From Larus michahellis (lineage: Eukaryota > Chordata > Aves > Charadriiformes > Laridae): DNA of 64,000 nt. The stretch is taken from NCBI RefSeq assembly GCF_964199755.1, contig NC_133903.1, forward strand, positions 3,613,001 to 3,677,000, in the 5' to 3' direction. The notes under the pieces are model-generated. The model saw only the letters and a list, made by a program, of their open reading frames with translations, had not been told where the DNA came from and did no database searches. Shown in pieces: positions 37,701 to 52,000 of the stretch; the stretch's first letter is position 1, and each line of letters opens with the position of its first letter. A program made the translations under genes and the position numbers.

Positions 37701-40700
37701 ACTATCTGTTCTGGCAGGCATGATTTAACCACTTTGATTTACTTCAAGTGTCTGCTTAGAGGGGAAAAAACCCAGTTAATTCATAGGGGAGTGACTCATG
37801 TCCTATTACAAATATCTCCCAAATCCCCACACCTCAAAACACCCAGAGAATGGTGAATCGATATAAAAGAAACAGTCTTTAAAACATTTTCCAGAGTCTT
37901 CCCACATCCAAGGCTTCAGAGGCTCTTAGTATCTGAAGTATTACTGGAAGTGTTCCATACAATTCCCTGTGCAGAGATCTAAAAATAGCTATGGACACAG
38001 TAGTAAGTTTTTGTCTATATTTGCAGGCCCCTTACTTCCCTCTCAGGAACCACTACTTCCCATTAATGTTGACTTTTTTATTATTTTTTTTTTTAAAGGA
38101 GCTACTGAAACATTAGAAATTCTTTCAACAGTGCAGTGAACACCAATAATAACAACACATCAGTAAGAACAATTGAATTTAAATTGATACTCTAGCAGTG
38201 GATCATTAAGATATTCTGTATATTAAAAATAATTGCATTAAACCAGCTGCCTTTGCAGCCTCCTTGGATGGCCATGCTCTTCTGTATGAGGAAGGGTGGG
38301 TAGCTGTAAATACAAGTCGGAAGCTAGTCTGGCTACATGCAAGTAACTCGGCACAATTGCCTTCACTGCAGAAAGGCTTTGGAGTTCAGAATAAATAGCC
38401 CCATCAATCCTGAAGAGAGGAGAATATGACTTGTACCACAGGAGGAGTTCAGGAGCTGTTGAAATACATAGTTACACGCCAGAGAGACTCGGTATTTTGA
38501 AAGGAAGCAGTAAAAATCATTCAAATAAAGACATTCCTTTGACTAAGAGTGGTTAGGATAGAGATTAAAAAAACCAAAGTCCCAAAACCAAAACAGTGTG
38601 CACATTTAAAAAACCTAATCTGAGAAAACATGTCAGTTTTGCTTTAAAGAACTGATGAAGCCAAATGATGGCCTTTGCAGATCTGCTCGTTGTCAGCTTA
38701 AGCTCTGTTAACAGTGCTAGCACACAATATAGATCTGTTCTGACCATGACAAAAGTATAATTTTCTTGCCTGACAAGCCCTATTTGTCCCATCTTTACCC
38801 ACAATGACATGAAGCATGCCAAGCTGCAAGAAGTCAAAAAAGTAGCTAACCTCAGTTCAGATTTCATGGTTTTTCTGGACACATTAAACAAAAGTGAACG
38901 GCTTCTCACATTCTCCCACTAGAGACCTGGGAGAGAAAAAAAAAACCAACAAAACAAAACCCACCTGACCAAAGCAATTCCTATGTTGGCCTTAGTCTCC
39001 ATGATTTATGAAATAAAAGGAAACATCATTTATGGGTGCAAAAAATCCTTGCAGATTATTATACATGGACCGGAACTCCCAAGTATACCTAAATACTTGT
39101 TATTAGGCTCAAACTGAAGAAGCTTCCACCCTTTGAGCTAAATCATAATTGAAATCCCAAGGTCCTTTCCCCAAGGAAGTCATTCAAAATAGAATTTGTC
39201 TCCACCTGCTGGCAATGAAGAATTAACACCCAGTTGCCCAAACTACCACCGGCAACCTCAAACGAGCAAATGTTACAGGACATTTTGAGACACGTGATAA
39301 ATGTATTCCTTTCTAACATACAGACAGAAAGTGGGGTAGGATAATGAGGGCAAGGGAGAAGAGAGAAGAATCACATACTGATTACAAAGGAATTCCTATT
39401 CTAGCAGTTAAAAAATGAGGACAGAGACGTGACAATGTAACCAAACATACAATGAAGCTTTTGTCCCCAAACTACTTGGCTCACATACAAGGACCAGAGG
39501 AACTTGGGTCGGTGGGGACAGGCTGGGGTGGGGGAAGAGTGAGAGGCTGATGTTTGTGAAAAGAAAGTGAAATTGGTTAGTACGCTTTAAGATGGTAAAG
39601 GGGGAAAAAAAAAAAAAGGCAAAAAAAGCACCCTGCTATTGTAGAATCCACCCACTCACTTCTGAAAGGCTCAAAGACCCAGACAGGGATTTACAGCCAG
39701 CACTTCTAGGCACTGAGTATGAAGCAGAAAACATTCAAACGCCCAGAGGCTGCTTCTGTGGTCCTGGAGAAGCAGCTTTCAGATTGTACGAGGTTATGGT
39801 CAGAGCCATTTTCTTTCAACAAGTTTGCTGCTGCTGAGTCAGGCATTAAGCTGAACATTACAGACCATAGGAAGACACCTGCACGCTGCAATTTTCAGCT
39901 CTAGTTAACCAACCAACATGTTTTTACTCTTTATTTTTAAACAAAGTCACACAGCTTCCTGGAGAAATAGAGAGTTCAAAAGCAGACCAATATAATCCTA
40001 TGGCTTAGAAGCCAAAATAACAACAATAATAAAAAAAGAGCTGATGTTCAGTTGACTGTAAGACCAGGGTGAAGAAAATCCAAGTGCTGAGCAAGGGCAA
40101 TACTTCAGACCTTGTCCACAAACATTCAGAAAAATCACAGTAACGTAAAGCTCCAAGATTTTGGTGATGATTTTGAGACTATTATAAAGACAATACATTC
40201 AGTTCAAACCAAGTATATTCCATTTAATAGCTCACATATACTAAATAAGAAAGGGAATCCTGATGCAGAGGTTTTCTTTAGACCTAGTTAAAATGAGTTC
40301 AGAAAAGATTTATTTTCTCAGAGTCCGCTATATCTGGCTTCTATTTATTTACATGAGTCTATATCCAGCAAGGGTTTAAACTAAATTAAGGTATGGGTTT
40401 ATACACATCATATGCGAGTATAAATAAGGCATCTCCTTAAACCACCTGCTTTCTTTAAAAAGTTATGCAGTTTTAAGTTTTACTTTTTTTTCTTTTTTAA
40501 AAAGAAATTTTACTGCTGCTAATCCCCGTGTACTCAGCAAATCAGACTTCTGCTGAACCTAGAAGTGAGGCACGGAAACTTGTTCAAGTTAAAGTCTTAA
40601 TAATTTGATTAGCGACCAGTCCAGAAGCAGCATTTGTATCCTTGAGAACAATCTATTACATGTTAAAAAACCCCCTTATGCAGTAAGTGCTTTTTATTTA

Positions 40701-42785
40701 CATTTGAGGTACTTTATAAATTCCTGTGCAATGTGCACAGTAAAATAATAGCACCCGGCATTTTCAAGTCGTTCGCGCCCCAGATGCATGCAGCGGGACT
40801 GAGTTACACATTATTTCTGTAACACACCACACTGTTGCGCTAGTGACAAGTTCACAGCTCTGGTCCCTGCAGCAGTTTCAGTTGCCCCAGTAACATGAAA
40901 CGGGTTATATGACTGCCATCCAAAAAGATGCAGGATAGAACCATACCACGACGCTGAAGATGACAGCATATTAAATGATCGCTTGCATGCCTGTATGCTT
41001 GGCTTTTATGGGGCTTTTTTATTTTTTGGTATTTCCTGTTTAATCCTTAAAGCCAGAGAATGCAGAGGTAGGCCGACTAGCCTTGGAATGCTATTTATTC
41101 AACAAACTGGACTTCTTTTTTCCAGTTTGATGCAATTTTATTGCTAACCGGTATAGGAATGAAACTCCCACATGATCCCAATCTGAATCTCCCCTTAAAA
41201 ACAAAACCCATGCTTGATCATAGCATTTCCCAGAAAAAAAAAAAGAAAAAAAAAAGAGTTCTTAACAGGCTGTTGATGCAATTATTGCTTATTATACTGG
41301 ATTCTCTTAGTAGTTGTCTCATGTTAAATTCAAGTTCCCTGTGGCATGAACCATCTTTTTATTCCACTTTTGAACAGTGTTTAGAACAGCAAAGTCTCAG
41401 TCTGCGTCTACAGACACCAGGAATTATGAATCAACTGATTTATCTCTCCCTTGCACACCTTCCCCCCCCAACGCTAACATGGAAATCATTACATTTCTAG
41501 CCTAAGGAAATGAGATTTATATAATCATCCTGTGGCAATTTTACCTAGTCATTTTATTTACTCTTTAGCCATTTACCAGTCTCCAGATACTTCAGACACA
41601 GATTTCAAAGGTGCAACAAGAAGACTCAATAGGCATCTTATAAGTGGAGACAGATGAGCACCTAAGGGCTGCAACATGAGTTTAATTACAGTATTAGACA
41701 CTAGAGAACCCATGCAGAGGAGCAGCACGAGGAAACAAACTACGAGAATTTCACTGCCGAATTTCTCTAGTTTTTGTATAGCTATATTGAGATCCTTTGT
41801 AAGAATCTAAGGGAGACTATACAAAGTCATGTTTCTAACCTCTACCCACGTCCTCTAATGAAACTTTGATAACATATCTAGGCATGAAGAATTTCACCTT
41901 TAACTGCTTACCTTTTTTTTTTTTTCTTCCTAAGAAAAGCAGAATAAAGTTTAGGGACAGAACACCCAAAACAAAGAATTCTACCTACAGATTAAAGCAC
42001 AATTAATAAGTTAAAATCATAAAGATAAATTCATTAGAACAATTAGGCTATCACCCCATATCATACAGTCACTGTGGTACTAGGTCGCATGGATCAGTAC
42101 CTTGTTTCACTGAACAGAGAAGAGAGAGAATAAAAGCACCTCCATCTTGTACACAGGAAGAAAAAGTAGTGGATTACGAACAGCTGTCAGAAACATATTC
42201 CATACCAGAAGTGCAGCTATTTTGGCACGAAAACATAATAACAAGAAAGCAAGGAAGATAGCACATTTTTAAGCTCACTGTCATCTTTCAGTCGCTTATC
42301 CAAGTTTCACTTGCAGACGTCAGGATGAAAAGAAACAGTCAAATAGCAGTAGCCGGAATGGGCGTTGCACTCACTTCAAAAGATCTGCATGCAGGAACAG
42401 TTTGCCAGTATCAATATAGTGCAAGCTGGCAGGACTGGAAAGTTACAAATTAAGTGTGCCTTCATCAGTGACCTACTATGAACAGACCTACTGAGCTGCT
42501 AAAATATTTTTAGTTCAACCAATTCCTGCCTTTTTTGGTTCCTCTTGCTCTTCCAGTTTATCCAGTCATGTGCACTTTTCCACTCCCTCTTACTGCCATG
42601 TAGTTTTTCAAGTTTGGCTCCAATTACCACTTGTTTCTGCTGCCGAAGAGCTCAGATTTACAGCATGACTATGAACAGCTCATATAATGGCTAAATCTCG
42701 CACGTAGCAAGCAATCTTTCAACGGAAGAGATATTTATACAGCAGGGAACTTTTCTCCTCCCCCCATGACGATGGATGTACTCAC

Positions 42786-43001
42786 CAGCTGATACTCGCT
42801 CCGACGGCTGAAGGCTTCCTTGATTCCCGAATCCCTCCAGAGCGCACCCAGTGCGGGTACGTAGAGCTGGAAGGTGGCAGGCTCGATGGGCATTCCAGCT
42901 TTGTTTTCAAAAGCCATCAAAAACATTCCATGCTTCTCATTCTCTGTGTACTGCCAAGGGATTCCCAGTTTGTCCCGTGCATCGACCAGAACCCTGCAGC
43001 C
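42786..43001 (-). CDS. GNA12: GNA12 exon 2 (helical domain)
   Basis: 72-codon exon encoding residues 108-179, bounded on the - strand by acceptor TTTCTTTAG and donor CAGCTG|GTGAGT, phase 0 at both ends. It begins [20 protein letters not shown] and includes [29 protein letters not shown] and FSRRSEYQL. This is the alpha-helical domain that closes over the bound nucleotide in heterotrimeric G alpha subunits. It is near-identical to human GNA12. Residue 109 is Cys where human has Ser. Confidence 0.98.
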
Positions 43002-46000
43002 CTAAAGAAAGATTCAGATAAGAAAGTCAGTGATAAAAAGATTAAAGTGTAAAAGAACAAGGATTTAGAGGTACTTGAAGCTTTCTTTTTTTTTTTTTTT
43101 TTGACACTATTCTGGCCAGACTGAACTCAGGAGAGAATCATAAACATTGTTTATTGCAACATCTCCAGCAGAAATAAGACAGAAAGAGCTTGCTTGTGTT
43201 AGCAACTTCGCCCCAATAAATTTCTCCAGGTGGAAAAAAAAAACCCCAACAACCTAGCAGCAACAGGTAGTTGCAACAAGCAATACTACCAACAGATAAT
43301 AAAAGTAAACATCAAATGCACAAGAAAAGCGCCTGGGAACTAATGTATGATCCTCATAGCTGTAGTTTTAAAAGGAACACCATGCCTGAAACCATATTCT
43401 TCCATCTTTATCTTTGCATTTGGGTTTTAGATACCAAAAAGGGCATACTAGCTTTCTCAAGCATTAAAAAAATATTGTTGAAAGAACATAGCGTATATTT
43501 TAGTGAAGCAAATGGATTCTCTTATCCAAAATTGAGGCAACGTAGTAACTTCCAGTGCTGGGTGCATCCACAAACCAGTGAAACATTCAGGTAAAAGAGA
43601 CTGCAATACCAAACTACCAAAATCCAAAAAGCTTGTTGCTGTAAAGTACAATTTTGACACTATCTCCTTAGATGCTATACAAACACAGCTATCAAACCTT
43701 ACAGGCTTCTGGAAAACTTGCTGTAAATGAGCATCTTCTCTTGAGACACTTCCACCCAAATGGCTACGTCCAGCAGGAAAACCCAGCAGCAAGAGGACTG
43801 AAGACACTGTAGATTTCAAGCTACTGGGCTCAGTAAAGCAGGTGCAGTATTCTGTCACCATCAGCTCACTTCTTGAATTTGCAACACATTTGCTAAGAAG
43901 TCATGACAGGTAAGTGTGGGCACTCTAATTCTGGAAAAGCAATCTGGAAAGAAAGTGACTTAGGTCTCATATTTAAGTTCAGATTACTGAGACTGCTTAA
44001 TTTCACATTTTGCAGTTTTTATGGAAACTTAATTTCATATTCCTGGCAACAAGCCAAACACATGAGGTTAAGTAACTTTGAAACTTCAGTCTTGAATCTA
44101 ACTACACCTATACCGAATAGCTTCAGATGGCCAACAGATATTTCTCAATAGCAAACACCAGTTTAACCGTGGACAGGTCTGTTGATGATGGCTTAACATC
44201 TCAAGTACTATCTAATTCACAAGTAAAAGCTCTGGGTTATATTAAACTACTTTTATCATTGTATTCATCTTTTGGCTTTACAGTTTATGAAAACCAATAA
44301 AAGAAGAAAAACCCAAAAGTGAAGTTCTGTTTCCACAGTTAATCACATGAACCTCCACGTTACTGGACTGATTTTTTTTTGGGGGGGGCATACTTTAAGC
44401 TATCAAGACTGCACATATGTTTTCTTAACACTTGAACCTTTCACCTCTCCAGTCCTTTAACAGCATCACACAGCAAGAACAGTAACTTTCCCAATGGAAA
44501 TTAAGATTGGAGAGGGAAGTGAGAAGCAACTTAGTGTGAGTGTCACAGAATAGGAACTCAGAGTAAAGCATCGCCGTTGTCACTATGCAACAGTGTTCCT
44601 GAAGTGCAGCTTCCCCAAAATGTAAATATTTATGGTTCTCCAGTGATTGTTACTTTCCTTTTATAAAGTAGAGAATCTATTTCCCAGAATAGCATGAAAA
44701 GACTAAAATTGAATGTATTTTCAAACTGCTGCTTTAAATTCCAGACGTAACTATCTAGTAACTCTGTCATACAGACCAAAAGCCAACTCTCATTCCTAGT
44801 TTCAGAGTTTATCCCTTTATTAACAGAACCCTTTAGATCTGCTGTATCTGAATGGTGTGAACAAATGTTAGCATAAGGAAAAAAAAAACCCACCACGTAC
44901 AACATTTTGTCTCCGAATTGGCGACGCCTGCACTATGTCTCTTACCCTCAGACACTTGCAAACCCATCACTTGCACAGACCGCCAGCCCGGCTGCAATTC
45001 AAAGTCAGTGTCAGCTCCCCTTGCCCCCAGCTGAGAAATTCAAGATTAATTTTTTCCCAAAGCACGGTGGTGACCGAGACAGGCGGGACACGGCTAGTTC
45101 TAGGTATTTAGTGCCAGGTTTGTTTCTGCTCAGTGAGGAGTGTTTACGGAGAGAAACGGTTAATCTGCGCCCCGTGTCAGCAGGCGATCCCCATCTCTCC
45201 ATCATCTCCCAGCCGGGTGTGGAGCTCCTGGCCCACACACGCCAGCTCTGACCTTTCACCTGCTTCAGCTCCAACTCTCCAAAGCCATCTCTCCCTCTCC
45301 ATCTGACAGCTCCCGGGCTGATTTAACCCTTACACAGCCCACAGCTACCACAGTCCCTTCAGAGCCTCTCCAAGGAAAGACAGCAAGATCGCACAATTCC
45401 TGTTGGGATAAAGTGGCACTGGGACCTCAGTCTCCGTGTGTTTCCCTGCACTGTCGCTCTGCCTTTTCCTGCTCCCACTGGAGATACAGGGGATCTCGAG
45501 AGATGGTTGTTAAGGAAAAGTTCATGGTTTGTTTGGAGAAAACCACAGGACAGAGTTTCAATCGAGGGTGTAGAGACTGCCCCAGTCCCAGAATAGTCAC
45601 TTATCTGCTGGCTGCTGCTCCTTGGAAAGGCGGGTTTGAGTCTCCCTGGGGCAAGAGAGGGAACCCAACTTAGACCTCACAGACCCTGCAAATTCAGTAT
45701 CATAACGTTACCTACAGGGAGCACGTAGCATCAGCACCTTCCTCTGCTTGAGAGGGAGAAATGGCTATCACCAAATCACATACAGAGCCCCATCTGGGGC
45801 AAAGCAGCAGATTCAGATGTAGAGCCATCAGCATTGGCAGAGACGTAAAATGACGCTTACAGAAGGTCAATTTTAAACACTAAATGAAGAACATAAAAAA
45901 TAAGAAACAGGTTAGCAGGAATGCTGTCCTACACATATCACAGGAACAGCACCTCCCAAAAAATCAGAATTTGTGGAACACACCAGCTTTGAGATATATA

Positions 46001-49000
46001 TACACACCCCTAAAATGCATCAGAAGTAAAAGCTTTACATAACGAGCAAAATAGCCAATCCTTCTTCCCCCCAGCTCTTCACGGTTAAAAGTATTTGTGA
46101 CTCAGCAAGATCCCCAGAAAGTGAATCTAAACTTAACATTTCACTATCTCCGCAAAGCGGTTCTATAAGTGCTACAAGCAGATATCAGAAAGATGAGGAG
46201 AAACAGAGAAATCGCCAAATTTAGATCCCATGTATTACTATTTCTGCATTTCAGAGTTACTGATTATACTATTTTTTTGCAGCCAAAATGAGCATTTGAT
46301 AATCCTTGCCCCATTAATCTGCAGTATAAGTTATCATAGAAAAGGTTTTCTCTTTCTGGGAGCACATTCAAAACACCTTCCATATCTCTTTCCTCCAAAA
46401 AGACCATCATGGGAGATAGCGAAAGAGTCACTTTTATCTGTAGTTAAACTTGCTGAAAAGTTTATATGTACTGTTGATGCCCAGAGGTAAAGATTTCATT
46501 TAAAAGGTTAAACTTAATTAAAATTCACAGAACTTCCATTTATTATAGAATGAACAGAATGGCTGAATGTATTTAATAATAGAATATATTTATCAAAACT
46601 GAATTTGGACTCAGACATCATTGGTACAAATAAGAAAGAAAATCCACCACATAAGTCTTATTGCATGTACAACACTTCCCCCCGAGCTCTAACAATGCAG
46701 GTAACACCTGACTATTTTCATTGCAGTGCTCATTTCACAGTAAACCATTCCAATACTGCTATGACAGGTTTTCTGATTTTCTACTATTGTAGAAAATGTC
46801 AATTCAACCTTTCATTCAGAAGGCCAAACACCGTCAATTACCATTCTGTTTTCAAATTTGGAATATGGAAAAAAAAAGTGGCAACAACTTTTGAAAAGCT
46901 TCTGAACAGTTCAACTGATCTAAAGCTTTTGTGCTGCAAAGTAGGACCCAGAATAAACACAGGTGGAAAGAATGAAAATTCACAGATAAGGACAGTGTCA
47001 GGCATTAGAAAATGGCAAAGCAGCAGCATACTGGAAGCACCAGTTCAGGATAAGAAGTACGAAGTTCTCTGTTACATTTCTTTCCTAATAATTTTTTACA
47101 TATTCAAGTCACTGTATAAATCCCTGGCATGCACAAAACTTAGAACCAGAAAAGGTGTAACAAGTGTGAAATGCAATCTAACTCACAAAGTATCGTATCC
47201 TACACGGAAGAAAACACTAAAGAGATCTAGAAATCCACAGTTTTGAAATAAGGTAACTAAGGCATGATATATCAGAAATCTACAGAAATTGCAAACCACT
47301 TGGCGAAGGGGAGTAGAAAGAGACTGTTCCTTCCCCACCCTTTGCTACTCAAGTATGAGTGGTACAGCAGCACAGTTATCCAACAGAAGGCTGAACTACA
47401 AGAAGGGTTTTTCCTATGCGCCCCCCCCCAGTGAGACAAACTCATTTACATAGGATGCTGGCCAAAAGTATAAATGGACTTAAAAAGCAATCTAGACAAA
47501 TTGCTGGAAGAAAGGTCCAAAAAGGACTATTCGATTACATTCCAGATGCAACCCCTGGCTCAAGAAGTTTCCGAAACCAAAGGCTGCCAATAACTGGAGG
47601 AGTACACCAAAGTATCACATTGCTGCCTTCTTGTACCCGTTTTTGGTTGTGTTTTTTTTTTCGTGTCAGAGGCAGAGCGCTCGATCCTTGGCCTGACGGA
47701 GCACAGCTGTTCGGCACGAAGTAGAATGTTTGCTACTCAGCAGCAGTATGAAGGTTTTATGAGCGTTTGCACAAATGCTCGTTACTAGGACTGGCTCAAA
47801 TATATTTTGTCTCCTTTACTTTTGAAAGTGCTCTAGCTTTGAAAAAAAATAATCCAGGTTGTCTTACATTTTTAAATAATAATAAAATGGTTTTGTGGGA
47901 ATTACTAGAAAGGTTATCACCAGATCACTAGCTAATGTCATTTGAAGCCAGCGAAGCTTGCTAATGCAGGAAAAGTGTTGCAGTAGTTAAAGAGCAGCTT
48001 GATTTAAGAATATCTTATGTGAGTAGTTACACTACTACATATAACACAACATTATCATTTTAAATTATTCACATACTCCAGTACTTAAAGGATTTGTTAT
48101 CCTAAAAATCCCATACCTTTCACCAGACAGACCAACACGGGGGCTGAGAGAACACACCACAGTTAAGCACCAAACACACAATGGATGCAATAGGCTTGAG
48201 GGGCACTTGCACATAAGCAAGGGCAGGTTCTTCCATGCGCAAACCAACAGTCAAGTGATCAAAAGATCTGGTTATTCTACTCAAGTGTCTAGAGAGAACT
48301 TGCAAAACTACTTAGAGTTTGTATACAAATTGAAAAGTCTCCTACAGTGCGTTTTCTCAAAATAATTTTAAGGAACTATTACTGGGTTTGAGATCACAGA
48401 CAACAGAGTAACTGATACACATTAAATACTGCAGCAACTACTTTTTAAGCTTTTACCATTAATAAAATTGCTCAACCTCATACCAAAGTCCTAGATGTCC
48501 AGCACCTATATCACTTATGGAAACTATTGTCAGAGAAGTGCTGATCACTGCTGAGTACTTGACTAGGGGACTCCAAGTCACAGCTAACAGGCAATACTGT
48601 CTTCTCCTACGGCTGTAAACCAACATGAACACTGCAAGCAACAGGGAGATTCAAATCTGTTTCCTACTGTGTGTTTTTCCTCATTGTTGTTGACAAGGAA
48701 CTGGCAAGCCCTGGGGATCACAATTCACAGAGACCAATATAAATCTGAGCTAATGCCAAAAGAAGTGCTCTCACCTCAGGAAGATATTTCCAATGCACCC
48801 TTTACGCCAGTGGAAGAGAAGGAAGCGATGCAGCTATATGAACACAGGCCCAGCTGGACCCGCAAGTTTAACTGTACCAAAAAAGCTGCAACAGCTCCAT
48901 GATCAGTGGTGCCAAGACAAGAGAGAGAAAGCTGAATCACCCAGCCTTAGATGGGACTGGACTTCTCAGCAGCAACACTTACTGGCAAGTAATAAAGATG

Positions 49001-52000
49001 ATAAAATGTAACCTACGCGTATTTTTAGAAAACATCCTTTAACCGTCTAAAAAAGACATTTTCAAATACAATTTGTAAAAATAAAGCTGTCAGTGTTTGC
49101 AAACATAGTGGTGTGCATTTTTTTTAAATTGCCATCTGGAACACTGGGAAGAAGGTGATTTACTATTAACAAACTAATAGCAAGACAATCAGTTTTTCAG
49201 CACGCTATCGTAAAAGCGTTAGCAGTGTTTTTATTTGATCTATGTCCTTGGAATGTTATAGCCAAGCAGCAGCCAAGCACCCAATGTCACTCCGGAAAAG
49301 GTTTCCTATTACAGAGCAGCCAGTCTAACCACTAGGTACCATCAAAAGGGACATCTTTCCCGGCAGTGCAGTTCCACCTTCTCCTGTCCCGTAGGTCTGC
49401 CATTCATCTGAGCCCACGAGCCAATCCAGTGAGCAAACATCACCAAAAACATACTCACTTATATAACAAGTGTTTTCCATCGCCTCTGTTAGTTTGATGT
49501 AAGGCAAGACAGAAGGTAGGGGTGGGAGCAGCACCAGTTAGCCCAGTTAGACAACAAAAAGGCTCAACAGCTATGCGTGTATTTTCACCATTCACATATT
49601 CCAGTGCCACCTAGGTGAGAGGGAGGTAAACACTGAAGATGACCTACCTTCTAGCCGAACATACAAATAAAACATGGGAACAAAGGGGAAGTGTCATTCA
49701 TTTAGTCCACAGGAACCCAAACATTAAGAAACATTTGGATTAGCCACCAAATCTCTGAATTGGGAGCAGCAATGATGTCTGCTCGTCTGAAAACTCTGAA
49801 AAGAATCCTTGTCTTTGACTGAATCCAGCAAAATGACAATAAATGCAGCAGAAGAAAAATACTCTCACTGCAAGCTTTACTTGCAACTAGGAACAAAGTA
49901 AAGAGATGATGACCTGAGAGGTGACAACTGGTGCGAGACCTTAAAAAAAAAAAAGTTCTGAGTTAATGCTTTCAGAATTAGATTAACAGCTTTCTCCTTT
50001 TCCTAAGACCATCATACTAACATCTAGTTCATAATTAATTTGTGCTTTCAATGGAGCAGAAGTAGCATCTGCAGTTCCAAAAGCATTCCCATCAGGTTTG
50101 GCAAGACCCTGTCATGCTGCCCTAAAATATACTGCCACAGTACCCAGCAGATGCACTCAGACAGAAGGGAAGGGCCTTCAACACCAGGATAAGACCGGTT
50201 CCTCAACCCCACGAGGGTGAAAGACACCCATGCAATGAGGAAAACTCTTCTGGCAACTCTACAGCCTCCGATTCCTTCTAGCTTTTTCTCTTGTATTGAA
50301 CTTACTTTTTCAAACAATGTGCACTAGTTTGCCTTTGCTCCAAAGTTTTCTTGTAAACATTGTTAGTAGCACTGTTTGCTAATTTCTTTGCTAATACGGT
50401 TTCCAAGTTAATTATAAAATTGTGTGTACACTCGACCAACTGAATATAATATAAGCTCCCAAATTTGGTCACTCAAGGACTAAACTTTTGTCTGGAAAAC
50501 ATCAAAGTATGTGTCTACAGTCTCCAGGGACTAACTCATGTTCTGCAATACTAATGACTACATCACAAGAGCATTGTAAGCTCTATTTTGGAACAACAAT
50601 GAATATTTATCACTTACTATTGACCACTACTCCTCTTCCACTATCCACCACGATGAAGACAGATTGCTCTCTCCTAGCCCAACCAAAAGATGTCCCAAAT
50701 GCAAAAAGAGCACCAGGGCTGATGAAATGTATATTTATGACACAGAAAATACATCAACTGGAAGTTAGTAAGAGTTTAATTGATTAAATAAACCTGGAAT
50801 AGGAAGACCAACAAGACTCATAGGTTTTTTTTTCCTTTTCCACATGATTTTGTGAATATTATTTTTCACATTAAAATAACCACTGAACAGTAAAAGCCCA
50901 AAGCAAATAATCAAATTTAAATACCAGTTCTATCATGGAACTTTAGCACTTGTGTTTTAAGTTTAATGGAAAAGCTCCTAATTAGCTACAGTTCCCATAG
51001 AGTATTCTCCTTGTCATTCCTTTCAAAAGAAGTTGTCCCAGCAGGAATGAGATTGACACTGTCCTGTGACAAACTACTCAAGTGCAGAGTTGGGATCTAG
51101 CTGAAGTAACAGACTGTGTGTCACTAACATCACATCCTAATGAGTTACCAAATTCATTTGCACATAACCCCAAGGAAATGTGGAGTCAAGTCAATTTAAA
51201 GACTGAATAGAGTTAATATAATGGAAAGACATATATTCCCCCTGCATTTGTAGGCTATTAGAAGAAATACATTTGTGTCATAAATGATGAGGTAATTTGG
51301 TCACTTAAAGTGTAGCTCCCAACTAAACTGAGGAATACTCTTTTCCCATTTCCCAGAGTTTGTATCTGTACCTGACTGAAACCTGCAAGATGCAAGCAAG
51401 TGTTCTTGGTTTGTTTTTCAAGGACACAGGCACGACTTTATAGCCAGAGACCATCAACACAATATCAGCCCATTCAAGGTATACAGCGTACCTGCAATAA
51501 CAAAGCAGCAGCAGCCGCCTAGGTTTAGTATTGGTTGCAGAAGTCCAGTGTTCTTAAAATGGATTTCAGCACAGGCTACTTGCTTTGCCCATTTTACTGT
51601 CACTGATATTCAAGCTGTTGAGGAGAAATGCTCTCGGGTATGCCCGCAAGTATTGCAACTGCACTCAGAAGTCCCAAAGATATATCCTCAGGGAGTTTTC
51701 ACGTTCAAAATCTTTGGTTGGCTCCCCCTCGATCCCACTCAGAGCCCACAAATGAAGTTACACACCATTTCCTGAGTAGTTCTTTCCTCCGCGATTCCAG
51801 GCTTTTCAATTCCTTAGTCATCGCAATTGAGGCCACAGACAGCGAGAAAACGCTCACGGATGTATTGAAACCTTGAGCTGGCCCTCCCATTTTCAAAATG
51901 GAAACTAACATTTGCAAAAAACTCAACAGATTATACTTCAGGGTTTTAAAAGCTGAATTTTTCCTCTCTTCAGATTGAGATCTCCCAAACAAGCTGGTGC

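Larger units (their letters stand above)
20338..42785 (-). other. GNA12: GNA12 intron 2 (22.4 kb)
   Basis: AT-rich intron between exon 2 donor CTG|GTGAGT and exon 3 acceptor. It contains two short CR1 fragments (28858 and 31655), a hairpin-forming TA/CA repeat (23308), (ATT)n (24457), a C11T12 run (33051), A16 (34701) and other homopolymers. No nested gene was recognised. Its longest open frame (34393-34935, + strand, 180 residues) includes a lysine run made by the A16 tract and looks like chance. Confidence 0.9.
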
